This document shows positions 24,942 through 32,747 of a DNA stretch of 64,000 nucleotides, piece after piece (positions within the stretch are counted from its first letter, which is position 1; the number at the start of each line of letters is the position of its first letter). The translations under genes and the position numbers were made by a program. The notes below the pieces were generated by a model, which searched no databases, was not told the DNA's origin, and was given only the letters and a program-made list of their open reading frames with translations. The DNA comes from Microbacterium abyssi (GTDB lineage: Bacteria; Actinomycetota; Actinomycetes; Actinomycetales; Microbacteriaceae), in NCBI RefSeq assembly GCF_015277895.1, contig NZ_CP063815.1, positions 2,480,001-2,544,000 on the forward strand. Reading direction: 5' to 3'.

Positions 24942-26636
24942 TTACTTCACCGGTTCCAGGTGCTGCAGGATGTATCCGGCGGCGATCGCACCCCAGGACG
25001 GCGGGAAGGCGTACAGGTCCTCCTCGGTCGGCCAGCCGGTGTAATCCGCGGAGTTGTAGAAGGTCTGCGTGGCGTTGATCACGAGGGGGATGTACGGCAG
25101 ATCACGGACGATCTCGTTCTGGATCGTGCCGTACAGCTCGAGCTTGGTCGCCTCGTCATCCGTGCCGATGGCGGCCTGGACGGCCTCGTCCACCACGGGG
25201 TTGCTGTAGCGGCTGAAGTTCCAGCGCCCGGTGGGAACCTCGCTTCCGACAGCGCTCGTCGACGCGACGGCCTCGCCACCGAACCAGTCCCGGTAGATCT
25301 GGAACGGATCCGCCACGGAGGTGCCGATCATGCCGCCCATGATCAGTTCGTACTGACCGGTCTGACGCGAATCGGAGAACTCCTGCCACTGCACGGTGGA
25401 GGCGTTGATCTTGATTCCGGCCTCGGCCGCCTGCTCGGCGATGAGCTTGGCCGCGTCGTTGTAGTCCGTCCAGCCGTCGACCGAGGTGAGACTCATCTCG
25501 ACGGTCTCACCGTCCTTCGCGTAGAACCCGTCGTCGCCCTTCGTGTACCCCGCAGCCTCGAGGATCTCGCCTGCGGCGGCGGCGTCGGGGCTCTGCGGAC
25601 TCGTCGCATTCGCGGGGTCGGCGACCCACTTCTCATCGCGCGGGAGCAGCGCGAAGGTCGGCGAGATCTCGCCCGTCAGTCCGACGAAGGCCTTGTCCTT
25701 GATCGTGGTGCGGTCGATGGCGGCGTTCAGCGCCTGCCGAACCGCCACGTCCGTCTGCGCGCCGGTGCAGCCGAGGTCGGCGTTCGCGCAGGTGTAGAGC
25801 ACCGTGGGATCCTGCGGAGTGTTGATCCACTCGATCTTTCCGTTGCCCGTGACCGAGTCCGGGTTCGGGATGAACATGCCGGCCCAGTCGAGCTTGCCGG
25901 CGGCGAGCAGATCCTGCGCGGTCTGGTTGTTGTCGACGGCGATGTACTGCACGGACTTCACGCCGAGCTCGTCCGCGTCTCGGAACTCGGGGTTGGCGAC
26001 CAACGAGTACGACTCCTTCGTCGTCTTGTCGACGACATAGGGCCCTGAGCCGACCGGCTCCTCGTTGGCGAAGGTCATGTAGTCGCCGACCTCGGACCAG
26101 ACGTGCTCGGGAAGGATGTAGCTGGAGCCCATGCGCTGGAACTCGGTGGTGTACTGCGGGGTGTCATAGGTCAGCACCGCGGTGGTGTCGTCGGTCGCCT
26201 CTGCGGAGACCAGCCCGTTGCTCTCCGGGTTGTTCGCTTCGTACAGGAACGAGAAGACCACGTCGTCGGCGGTCAGCGCCTCACCATCGGACCACTTGAG
26301 CCCGTCCTTGATCGTGACCGTGATCTGCGTGCCGTCCTCGTTGTACTCGTACGACTCGCCGATGAGGCCGACCGGCTCGGTGTCCGCTGTCTTGTTGAAG
26401 AAGAACAGGGGCTCGTAGATGGGACCGAGCGCGCCGTGGAGCACGGTCGGCGCGAACGGATTGAAGTTCGCCTCGATGGGCGTCTGACTGCCTGCCCATA
26501 CGCGGAGCGCGCGATCGGATGACGCGTCCGCCGAGTCGTTCTCGCCGCCGGCCGAGCAGCCGGTGAGTGCGAGGGCGAGAGCTGATGCTCCCGCCGCTGT
26601 GGTGAGCGCAATTCTGCGCGAGGTCCTACTGGTCAT
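24942..26636 (-). CDS. Family 5 solute-binding lipoprotein of the ABC importer
   Basis: 564 residues from the ATG at 26636, preceded by AGAGGAAGAG. A lipoprotein signal is clear: basic start MTSRTSRRIAL, hydrophobic core, lipobox ALTGC with the lipidated Cys near residue 27. The rest is the family 5 extracellular binding fold (PIYEPLFFFNKTADTEPVGLIGESYEYNEDG and LKWSDGEALTADDVVFSF are diagnostic blocks). Family 5 proteins bind peptides, nickel or oligosaccharides. The divergent GH20 gene and shared operator suggest a chito-oligosaccharide ligand. First gene of the importer operon. Confidence 0.9.
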   Translation of the reverse strand: MTSRTSRRIALTTAAGASALALALTGCSAGGENDSADASSDRALRVWAGSQTPIEANFNPFAPTVLHGALGPIYEPLFFFNKTADTEPVGLIGESYEYNEDGTQITVTIKDGLKWSDGEALTADDVVFSFLYEANNPESNGLVSAEATDDTTAVLTYDTPQYTTEFQRMGSSYILPEHVWSEVGDYMTFANEEPVGSGPYVVDKTTKESYSLVANPEFRDADELGVKSVQYIAVDNNQTAQDLLAAGKLDWAGMFIPNPDSVTGNGKIEWINTPQDPTVLYTCANADLGCTGAQTDVAVRQALNAAIDRTTIKDKAFVGLTGEISPTFALLPRDEKWVADPANATSPQSPDAAAAGEILEAAGYTKGDDGFYAKDGETVEMSLTSVDGWTDYNDAAKLIAEQAAEAGIKINASTVQWQEFSDSRQTGQYELIMGGMIGTSVADPFQIYRDWFGGEAVASTSAVGSEVPTGRWNFSRYSNPVVDEAVQAAIGTDDEATKLELYGTIQNEIVRDLPYIPLVINATQTFYNSADYTGWPTEEDLYAFPPSWGAIAAGYILQHLEPVK

Positions 26637-26674
26637 TTCGACTCTTCCTCTCGGTGCTGCGTTGCATGAGGGGT

Positions 26675-26690
26675 AAAACGTCCTCGTTTT
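26675..26690. promoter_or_regulatory. Second palindrome in the importer promoter region
   Basis: AAAACG-TCCT-CGTTTT, a perfect 6-bp inverted repeat with a 4-base spacer, 39 bp upstream of the binding-protein ATG. It differs from the ROK-type site 14 bp further on. It may bind another regulator, for example a LacI-type or global carbon regulator, or be part of the promoter. Confidence 0.35.
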
Positions 26691-26703
26691 CAAACCGCAT
26701 GGG

Positions 26704-26728
26704 TTTGTTAGGACAGTAACCTAACAAA
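26704..26728. promoter_or_regulatory. Probable ROK-repressor operator between importer and hexosaminidase genes
   Basis: A perfect inverted repeat, TTTGTTAGG (26704-26712), seven bases, then CCTAACAAA (26720-26728). It lies 67 bp before the importer operon and 87 bp before the GH20 gene, so it could control both. A related site of the same length starts at 29551 directly before the ROK gene. Confidence 0.7.
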
Positions 26729-26815
26729 AGGCGCAGGTTGAGACAAGACCCGATCTCGCGGGCGAGGATCGCCCGAACCCTGGCGCGACTCGTCGAGCCG
26801 CGCTACGTTTTGTTC

Positions 26816-28360
26816 ATGGTCTTAACTGATGCGACGACGCTCCCGCAGGATCCGATCGACTCAGCCCTTTCGATGCCGCTGATACCGCTTCCGGTTCACG
26901 TTCGGCTCGCAGAGGGACACCTCCTCCTCCCCTCTCTCGGAATCGAGGGCGACCCCGTGACCGCCGCGCTCGTGCGACACGATCTGCAGCGGCTCAGCGG
27001 CGAGGCACAGCCGGAAGGAGAACCTGCGAAGGCGAGCGTCTCGCTCGCCCTCGTCGACGACACCAGCACCCCGCAGGGGTACATCCTCGACACCCGCGGT
27101 GACGGCATCCGCATCGTGGCTCGCGACTCCGCTGGTCTCTACTACGGCACGCGCACGCTGCTGCAGCTGCTCCAACGCACCGGCGAGGGCTGGAGCGTCC
27201 CACGCGTACTCATCGAGGACGCTCCCCGGTTCGCGTACCGCGGCGTGATGCTCGATGTCGCACGTCACTTCTTCACCGTGGACGAGGTCAAGGCGTACGT
27301 CGACCGTGCGACCGCACTGAAGTTCAATCACCTCCATCTGCACCTCACCGACGACCAGGGCTGGCGCCTCCAGATCGATTCCTGGCCGCTGCTGACCGAG
27401 CGCGCCTCCGAGGGTGATGCCGGCGATGGCCCCGGCGGGTTCTTCACGAAGGACGACTACCGGGAGATCGTCGGGTACGCCGCAGAGCGGCACATGATCG
27501 TCGTGCCGGAGATCGATCTCCCCGGGCACACGCACGCGATCGGCGTCGCCTACCCCGATCTGGTCGAAGAACCCTGGCTCACCGACCAGATCGTCGCCGA
27601 GGCGGGGCGGCTGGCGCAGCCGGTCCCCGTGCATGGCGAGCACTTCTCGGGCTGGGCGGTGGGGCACTCGTCGCTGCGCATCGGCGAGGAGCGCACGTAC
27701 GACTTCGTGAAGGACGTGCTCGACGAGGTAGCGGCGATGACTCCCGGACCGTACCTGCACATCGGCGGGGACGAATGCCTGGGCACGGCGCCCGCGGACT
27801 TCGCCGCCTTCATGGAACGTGCCACGCGTCTCGTCAGCGAGACCGGAAAGACCGCGATCGCCTGGCACGAAGCCGGAGCCGCGCACGACATCGCCGAGGG
27901 CACCGTCGGCCAGTACTGGGGATCGGCGGTTCCGCAAGGCTCGCATGCCGAGGAGGCGACCCGCTTCGTCACCCGCGGCGGCGGCCTGATCCTGTCGCCC
28001 AGCGATCGCACGTACCTCGATATGAAGCCGGATGCCGGCTTCCCGCTCGGACTCGACTGGGCGGGCATCATCCCGCTGCGCACGGCGTACCACTGGGACC
28101 CGGCGGATGTCGTCCCCGGTGTGCCGGAGAGCGCCATCCTCGGCATCGAGGCGCCCCTGTGGAGCGAGACCGTCGAGTCGCTGAAGGATGCCGACGCACT
28201 GGTCTTCCCGCGCCTCACGGCTCACGCGGAGACAGCGTGGTCGGCGCGGGAAGGCGCGGGCCGCACGTGGGAGTCCTACCTCAGCCGTCTCAACGCCTTG
28301 GTTCCGGTGCTGCAGGCGTCGGGTATCGATGTGACCACTGCGGCCGCCGACGAGAGTTGA
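26816..28360 (+). CDS. Beta-N-acetylhexosaminidase, GH20 family
   Basis: 514 residues from the ATG at 26816. GH20 enzymes remove terminal GlcNAc or GalNAc by substrate-assisted catalysis. The catalytic pair Asp319-Glu320 sits in YLHIGGDECLGT, the hallmark HxGGDE motif. Further blocks: the N-terminal GH20b domain (YILDTRGDGIRIVARDSAGLYYGTRTLLQLL), FAYRGVMLDVARHFF, FNHLHLHLTDDQGWRLQI, and the substrate tryptophans in VGQYWG and IEAPLWSET. No signal peptide is seen, so it should be cytoplasmic and act on imported oligosaccharides. In-frame starts upstream (from 26738) would cross towards the operator. Confidence 0.93.
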   Translation: MVLTDATTLPQDPIDSALSMPLIPLPVHVRLAEGHLLLPSLGIEGDPVTAALVRHDLQRLSGEAQPEGEPAKASVSLALVDDTSTPQGYILDTRGDGIRIVARDSAGLYYGTRTLLQLLQRTGEGWSVPRVLIEDAPRFAYRGVMLDVARHFFTVDEVKAYVDRATALKFNHLHLHLTDDQGWRLQIDSWPLLTERASEGDAGDGPGGFFTKDDYREIVGYAAERHMIVVPEIDLPGHTHAIGVAYPDLVEEPWLTDQIVAEAGRLAQPVPVHGEHFSGWAVGHSSLRIGEERTYDFVKDVLDEVAAMTPGPYLHIGGDECLGTAPADFAAFMERATRLVSETGKTAIAWHEAGAAHDIAEGTVGQYWGSAVPQGSHAEEATRFVTRGGGLILSPSDRTYLDMKPDAGFPLGLDWAGIIPLRTAYHWDPADVVPGVPESAILGIEAPLWSETVESLKDADALVFPRLTAHAETAWSAREGAGRTWESYLSRLNALVPVLQASGIDVTTAAADES

Positions 28361-28367
28361 GGCGCGT

Positions 28368-29549
28368 CTACGAGATCCCGAGCTGATCCGAGAGGACGGT
28401 GACGGCGGCGCCGCGAAGCACGATGTCCGCCTGAGCGGTGAGTCGGATGGCGACGTCTTCGAATACTCCGCTGAGCGTGCGTGCGTGCAGATTCTCGACA
28501 GCGGCCTCGATGAACGCGTCGGCCAGCAGATCGCCTGGTGCCGACAGCACGATCTCGGAGAGATCGAGAGCCGCCACGATCGGCGCGAGTGCGATTCCCA
28601 TCCGCGCGCCCGCGTCGCGCAGGATGTCATCGCGCGCCTCGGGGTCGGCCGCGATCGCCGACGTGAGCCGGCCGACGTTGACCCATGCCTCAAGGCAGCC
28701 GTCTCTGCCGCAGATGCATCGCGGACCGCCATCGGTGCCGATCACCACGTGCCCGATCTCACCGGCCGCGAAGCGACTGCCCGTGAGCGGCTGACCTCCG
28801 GAGACGAGCCCCGCGCCGACACCGCGTCCGATCTTGATGAGCATGAAGTCGCTGCGCTGGGCGCCGTACGTGTACTCGGCAAGGGCTGCCGCGTTCGCGT
28901 CGTTGCGGACGATGACCGGGAGCCCAAGAGCCAGGACGGCCCGCTCCTGCAACGGCAGGTCGTGCCACCCGAGGTTCGGAGAGTCGAGCACCATTCCGTC
29001 GACGCGCACCACTCCCTGCGTGCCGATGCCTACGCCGAGGACCGGCCGATCCGATGCTGCGATGAGCCGCTCGGCGAGGTCGAGCACCACGGCGACGGCC
29101 GCTTCCCCACCGTCGTCTTCGGGACGGGCGACCGTCTCACGGGCGATGACCTCGGCGTCCAACGTCATCACGGCGCCTTCGAAGCACTCCGCGCCAGACA
29201 TGTCGATGCCGATGATGTGGTGGCCCGCACGGTCGACATCGACGAGGATGGCCGGTTTGCCAGGCCCGGACGCCTCACGCACCCCCATCTCCTTCACGAT
29301 CGCCTCGGCGATCAGCTCACCGACGAGGTCCGAGATCGTCACCCGGGTGAGCCCGGTCTCGCGGGCCAGATCGGCTCGGCTCATCGCGCCTGCGTGATAG
29401 AGCGTCTGCAGCACGAGCGCGCGATTGTGCCCGCGGGCGTACTCGGGTAGTACTTTGACGCGCGAACGGAGGCCTCGAGGGCGTTCGAAGCCGCGCACCG
29501 AGGCCTCGGAGCGGTGTGCCGTCGCCTTCGATCGGTCCGACTCGAGCAT
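28368..29549 (-). CDS. ROK-family transcriptional repressor
   Basis: 393 residues. An N-terminal winged helix-turn-helix (ALVLQTLYHAGAMSRADLARETGLTRVTISDLVGELI, about 45-80) precedes a ROK sugar-kinase-like domain. That domain has HHIIGIDMSGAECFEGAVMTLD and the zinc motif CICGRDGCLEAW. This is the NagC/XylR type, which responds to GlcNAc derivatives or xylose. It is convergent with the GH20 gene (7-bp gap). No ribosome site is visible before the ATG, and an operator-like repeat starts one base upstream of it, so the message is probably leaderless and autorepressed. Confidence 0.92.
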   Translation of the reverse strand: MLESDRSKATAHRSEASVRGFERPRGLRSRVKVLPEYARGHNRALVLQTLYHAGAMSRADLARETGLTRVTISDLVGELIAEAIVKEMGVREASGPGKPAILVDVDRAGHHIIGIDMSGAECFEGAVMTLDAEVIARETVARPEDDGGEAAVAVVLDLAERLIAASDRPVLGVGIGTQGVVRVDGMVLDSPNLGWHDLPLQERAVLALGLPVIVRNDANAAALAEYTYGAQRSDFMLIKIGRGVGAGLVSGGQPLTGSRFAAGEIGHVVIGTDGGPRCICGRDGCLEAWVNVGRLTSAIAADPEARDDILRDAGARMGIALAPIVAALDLSEIVLSAPGDLLADAFIEAAVENLHARTLSGVFEDVAIRLTAQADIVLRGAAVTVLSDQLGIS

Positions 29550-29550
29550 G

Positions 29551-29575
29551 TTTGTTAGTAAACCTTACGAACAAC
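29551..29575. promoter_or_regulatory. Probable ROK-repressor operator at its own gene
   Basis: TTTGTTAG at 29551-29558 and CGAACAA at 29568-29574 keep the outer half-sites and the overall length of the perfect site at 26704; the centre differs. It directly abuts the ROK start codon. Confidence 0.6.
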
Positions 29576-29639
29576 GCCGGTGCAACCGATCGGATACTGC
29601 CCCTCTCGCCTCACCCGCCTCGACGCCCCACCCGCCCGT

Positions 29640-29721
29640 ACGCATGGCTGGAGTTCCGCACACCCGGCCGCGCGGGTCACGGCGTGTCGCCGGCCATCCG
29701 TGCTCCATCGCAGCCGACCGT
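29640..29721 (+). repeat. Dispersed 81-bp repeat, copy B
   Basis: It begins ACGCATGGCTGG, shares CCGCACACCCGGCCGCGCGG with copy C almost base for base, has the internal GGCCATCCGTGC, and ends GCAGCCGACCGT. It is the most diverged of the three copies. It lies between the divergent ROK and AbiEi-like genes. Confidence 0.7.
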
Positions 29722-29821
29722 ACGTCGTCACTCGTTCTGCACAATCGCCCATGCACCGGAATTCGTCCACAATCGTCTGTTCGGGCAACGCGATCGAGGC
29801 GGAACGAGACACTATCTCGGC

Positions 29822-30649
29822 ATGGTCAGCGCATGTCAACTCGTCGATCACTTCGGCGGCATCGCTCGCGGCCGCGAGCTCACCGCGTTCGGGTTCACCC
29901 GCCGGATGCTGTCGGATGCTGTCCGCAGGGGCGAGATAGCTCGGATCCGTCCGGGCGTCTTCGCCACGGCATCCGCTCCTCTCGCCGCACGCATCGCTGC
30001 CGATCACGGCGGCGCGCTCACCTGCGCCGGCGCGTTGCGGCATCACGGTATATGGGTGCTGCATGACGACCAGTCGCCGCACGTCTGGATGGGTCAGGCC
30101 GGCCGAGCGCACCACGAGCGGTGTCGGTGCGTCGTCCACTACCGGCAGGGGCGCATGCGGCTGGGAGTGGCCGACGCGGAGCACGCTCTCATCGACGCCT
30201 TCCGCTGCCATGGCGAGGAAGTCTTCTTCTGCGCTTTCGAGTCGGCGTGGAACAAGCGGCTGATCGGGGCAGGTGAGCGGAGCCGCATCCGGAAGGCTCT
30301 TCCCTCGTCCGCGCGCTGGCTTGTCGACTTCGCGCACCGGGACTCGGAGAGCGGTCTCGAGTCGCTCGTGCGACTGCGGCTGCATCTGCTGGGAATCACC
30401 GTGCAGGCCCAGGTGGAGATCCCCGGTGTCGGACGAGTCGACTTCGTGATCGAGGGGCGGGTCATCCTCGAAGCGGACGGAGCAGAGCATCACGGGGGTC
30501 AGCGGCAACGACATCGGGACCTGCGCAGGGATGCGGCAGCATCCGCCTTGGGCTACGAGTCAGTCCACTTCGACTACGCGTTGATCGTCCACGACTGGCC
30601 GACGGTCGTCGCCGCTGTACTCGCCACGCTCGGCCGATCGCGCGGTTGA
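29822..30649 (+). CDS. AbiEi-like / DUF559 domain protein
   Basis: 275 residues from the ATG at 29822. Residues about 1-65 resemble the winged-helix N-terminus of AbiEi-type antitoxins (LVDHFGGIARGRELTAFGFTRRMLSDAVRRGEIARIRPGVFAT). Residues about 180-275 resemble DUF559, a PD-(D/E)XK/Vsr-like nuclease fold: SGLESLVRLRLHLLGITVQAQVEIPGVGRVDFVIEGRVILEADG. The possible nuclease residues are Glu in SGLESLVR, Asp in GRVDFVI and the Glu of ILEADG. Such proteins are frequent in actinobacteria with no partner toxin and unknown function. No AbiEii-like nucleotidyltransferase is adjacent. Confidence 0.75.
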   Translation: MVSACQLVDHFGGIARGRELTAFGFTRRMLSDAVRRGEIARIRPGVFATASAPLAARIAADHGGALTCAGALRHHGIWVLHDDQSPHVWMGQAGRAHHERCRCVVHYRQGRMRLGVADAEHALIDAFRCHGEEVFFCAFESAWNKRLIGAGERSRIRKALPSSARWLVDFAHRDSESGLESLVRLRLHLLGITVQAQVEIPGVGRVDFVIEGRVILEADGAEHHGGQRQRHRDLRRDAAASALGYESVHFDYALIVHDWPTVVAAVLATLGRSRG

Positions 30650-30666
30650 TCGTCGCGACGGACGAT

Positions 30667-30747
30667 ACGGATGGCTGGTGCTTCGCACACCTGGCCGCGC
30701 GAATCGCACGGACTCCCAGCCATTCGTGCGAACCTCCAGCCATCCGT
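30667..30747 (+). repeat. Dispersed 81-bp repeat, copy C
   Basis: The cleanest copy: ACGGATGGCTGG at 30667-30678 and its perfect 12-bp reverse complement CCAGCCATCCGT at 30736-30747. An internal CCAGCCATTCGT can pair with the same 5' arm, so two exclusive hairpins are possible. It lies between the convergent AbiEi-like and glmS genes. Confidence 0.8.
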
Positions 30748-30751
30748 CCCG

Positions 30752-30830
30752 AGCGGGATGCCGGGACAGCGGGATGCCGGGACAGCGGGGTGCCGGAACA
30801 GCGGGATGCCGGGACGGCAGGATGCCGGGG
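30752..30830 (+). repeat. 16-bp tandem repeat array (five units)
   Basis: Unit AGCGGGATGCCGGGAC at 30752-30767, repeated exactly at 30768 and 30800, with two or three changes at 30784, and a shortened 15-base unit at 30816-30830. It starts 4 bases after repeat copy C and runs up to the glmS stop. Tandem units without spacers, so not a CRISPR array. The unit carries GGATGCC. Confidence 0.85.
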
Positions 30831-32672
30831 CTATTCGACCGTGACGGACTTCGCGAGATTGCGCGGCTGGTCGACGTCCAGGCCCTTGGCCGTGGCGAGG
30901 GCCATGGCGAAGATCTGCAGCGGGACGACCGCGAGCACGGGCTCGAACATGGCGCCGGCGAGTGGGATGTGGATGACCTCGTCCGCGAACGGCAGGACCG
31001 CGGCATCCCCCTCTTCGGCCACGACGATCACGCGAGCGCCGCGTGCGCGGATCTCCTGGATGTTCGAGACGACCTTGGAGTGGATGAGCGCGGAGTGGCG
31101 CGGCGACGGCACGATGACGAAAACCGGCTGACCGGGCTCGATGAGCGCGATCGGGCCGTGCTTGAGCTCACCGGCTGCGAAGCCCTCGGCGTGGATGTAC
31201 GAGATCTCCTTGAGCTTCAGCGCGCCCTCGAGCGCGATCGGGTAGCCGACGTGGCGCCCGAGGAAGAGCACCGAGCGGCTGTCCGCCATCCAGCTCGCGA
31301 GCTGCGAGACGTGGTCGTGCTCCTTCTCGAGCACAGACGCGATCTTCTCGGGGAGCGAGACGAGCTCCTCGACAGCGGTCGCATCTTCCAAAACAGCGCG
31401 CACGCGGCCCATGTGCAGGCCGAGCAGGAGCAGCGCGGTGATCTGCGCCGAGAACGCCTTGGTGGATGCAACGGCGACCTCGGGCCCGGCGTGGGTGTAG
31501 ACGACGGCATCCGACTCTCGGGGGATCGTCGCTCCCTGCGTATTGCAGATGGAGAGAGTCCGCGCGCCGCGCTCGCGCGCATACTTGACGGCCATGAGCG
31601 TGTCCATGGTCTCGCCGGACTGGCTGATGGAGATCACGAGCGTGTCGTCGCCGATCACCGGGTCGCGATAGCGGAACTCGTGCGCGAGTTCGACGTCGGT
31701 CGCGACGCGGGCCCACTGCTCGATCGCGTACTTGCCGACGAGCGCCGCATAGGATGCTGTGCCGCACGCCGTGATGATCACGCGGTTGATGCCGATGAAG
31801 AGCTCGTCCAGTCCGTCGAGCTCGGGGATGACGACCTGTCCGTCCTGCACGCGGCCGCGGATGGTGTTGGCGACGGCTTCGGGCTGCTCGGCGACCTCCT
31901 TCGCCATGAACGAAGACCATCCGCCCTTCTCAGCGGCGGCGGCATCCCACGACACATCGAACGGCTCTGACTCGACCGGCGTGCCGGCGAAGTCCGTGAC
32001 GGTGACCTCGGAGGGCGTGATCGAGACGATCTGGTCCTGGCCGATCGCGAGCGCCTTGCGGGTGTGCTCGACGAAGGCGGCGACGTCGGATCCGAGGAAG
32101 TTCTCCCCCTCGCCGAGGCCGATCACCAGGGGCGAGTTGCGGCGAGCGCCGACGACGAGACCGGGGTGGTCCTGGTGCATGGCGAGGAGCGTGAAGGCGC
32201 CTTCGAGGCGGTTCACGACGTTCTGGAACGCCGTCTGCAGGTCGGGGTTCTTCGCGTACTCGCGGCCGAGGAGCGCCGCGGCGACCTCGGTGTCGGTCTC
32301 GCTGAGGAACTCGACGCCCTCGGCGATGAGCTCGTCGCGGAGCGGCGCGAAGTTCTCGATGATGCCGTTGTGGATGACGGCGAGCTTGCCGTCATCGGCC
32401 AGGTGCGGGTGGGCGTTGAGGTCGGTCGGGCCGCCGTGGGTGGCCCAGCGGGTGTGGCCGATCCCGGTGGTGCCGTCGCCGAGAGGCGCGTCGGCGAGCG
32501 AGTCGCGCAGCATGCTGAGCTTGCCCGCCTTCTTGCGCATACCGAGCTGGCCGTCGGCGTCGATCACGGCGATTCCGGCGGAGTCATAGCCGCGGTACTC
32601 GAGGCGCGCGAGGCCGGCGATCAGGATGTCCTGGCTGGGGCGCGGGCCCACGTATCCGACGATTCCACACAT
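30831..32672 (-). CDS. glmS: Glutamine-fructose-6-phosphate aminotransferase (isomerizing)
   Basis: 613 residues from the ATG at 32672. It makes glucosamine-6-phosphate for peptidoglycan. The N-terminus MCGIVGYVGPR leaves Cys1 as the glutaminase nucleophile after Met removal, which fixes the start; an ATG ten codons upstream would bury the Cys. Two SIS sugar-isomerase domains follow at about 290-430 and 460-600, with ACGTASYAALVGKYAIE and SISQSGETMDTLMAVK. It ends PRNLAKSVTVE, the conserved GlmS C-terminus. A TATTCT box 7 bases before the ATG suggests leaderless expression. Confidence 0.97.
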   Translation of the reverse strand: MCGIVGYVGPRPSQDILIAGLARLEYRGYDSAGIAVIDADGQLGMRKKAGKLSMLRDSLADAPLGDGTTGIGHTRWATHGGPTDLNAHPHLADDGKLAVIHNGIIENFAPLRDELIAEGVEFLSETDTEVAAALLGREYAKNPDLQTAFQNVVNRLEGAFTLLAMHQDHPGLVVGARRNSPLVIGLGEGENFLGSDVAAFVEHTRKALAIGQDQIVSITPSEVTVTDFAGTPVESEPFDVSWDAAAAEKGGWSSFMAKEVAEQPEAVANTIRGRVQDGQVVIPELDGLDELFIGINRVIITACGTASYAALVGKYAIEQWARVATDVELAHEFRYRDPVIGDDTLVISISQSGETMDTLMAVKYARERGARTLSICNTQGATIPRESDAVVYTHAGPEVAVASTKAFSAQITALLLLGLHMGRVRAVLEDATAVEELVSLPEKIASVLEKEHDHVSQLASWMADSRSVLFLGRHVGYPIALEGALKLKEISYIHAEGFAAGELKHGPIALIEPGQPVFVIVPSPRHSALIHSKVVSNIQEIRARGARVIVVAEEGDAAVLPFADEVIHIPLAGAMFEPVLAVVPLQIFAMALATAKGLDVDQPRNLAKSVTVE

Positions 32673-32679
32673 GGTGTCA

Positions 32680-32685
32680 AGAATA
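32680..32685 (-). promoter_or_regulatory. -10 box for leaderless glmS
   Basis: TATTCT on the minus strand, 7 bases before the glmS ATG. There is no room for a ribosome site, and no glmS ribozyme-like leader is visible in the 75 bases between the coaA stop and glmS. Confidence 0.5.
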
Positions 32686-32747
32686 AGCTGATGATTTTGC
32701 AAGGGTTCCGAACGAACGGGATGCTGCGCGCATTGCTCCGTCGCGTG

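Noticed and set aside
21212..26636. Naming the ABC genes oppA-F
   Set aside because: Family is oligopeptide-type, but the GH20/ROK context points to oligosaccharides, so a peptide gene symbol would mislead.
26861..28732. Long minus-strand frame of about 620 codons opposite the GH20 gene
   Set aside because: It is rich in Arg/His/Asp with no motifs, spans two real genes, and mirrors the third-position GC bias of the plus-strand gene, which opens long antisense frames.
30752..30830. Possible CRISPR array
   Set aside because: The units are directly tandem with no spacers, the unit is only 16 bp, and no cas genes are present.
32673..32747. glmS ribozyme or riboswitch in the glmS leader
   Set aside because: Only 75 bases separate the genes, a -10 box lies 7 bases before the ATG, and no ribozyme core is visible; glmS ribozymes are a Firmicutes-type feature.
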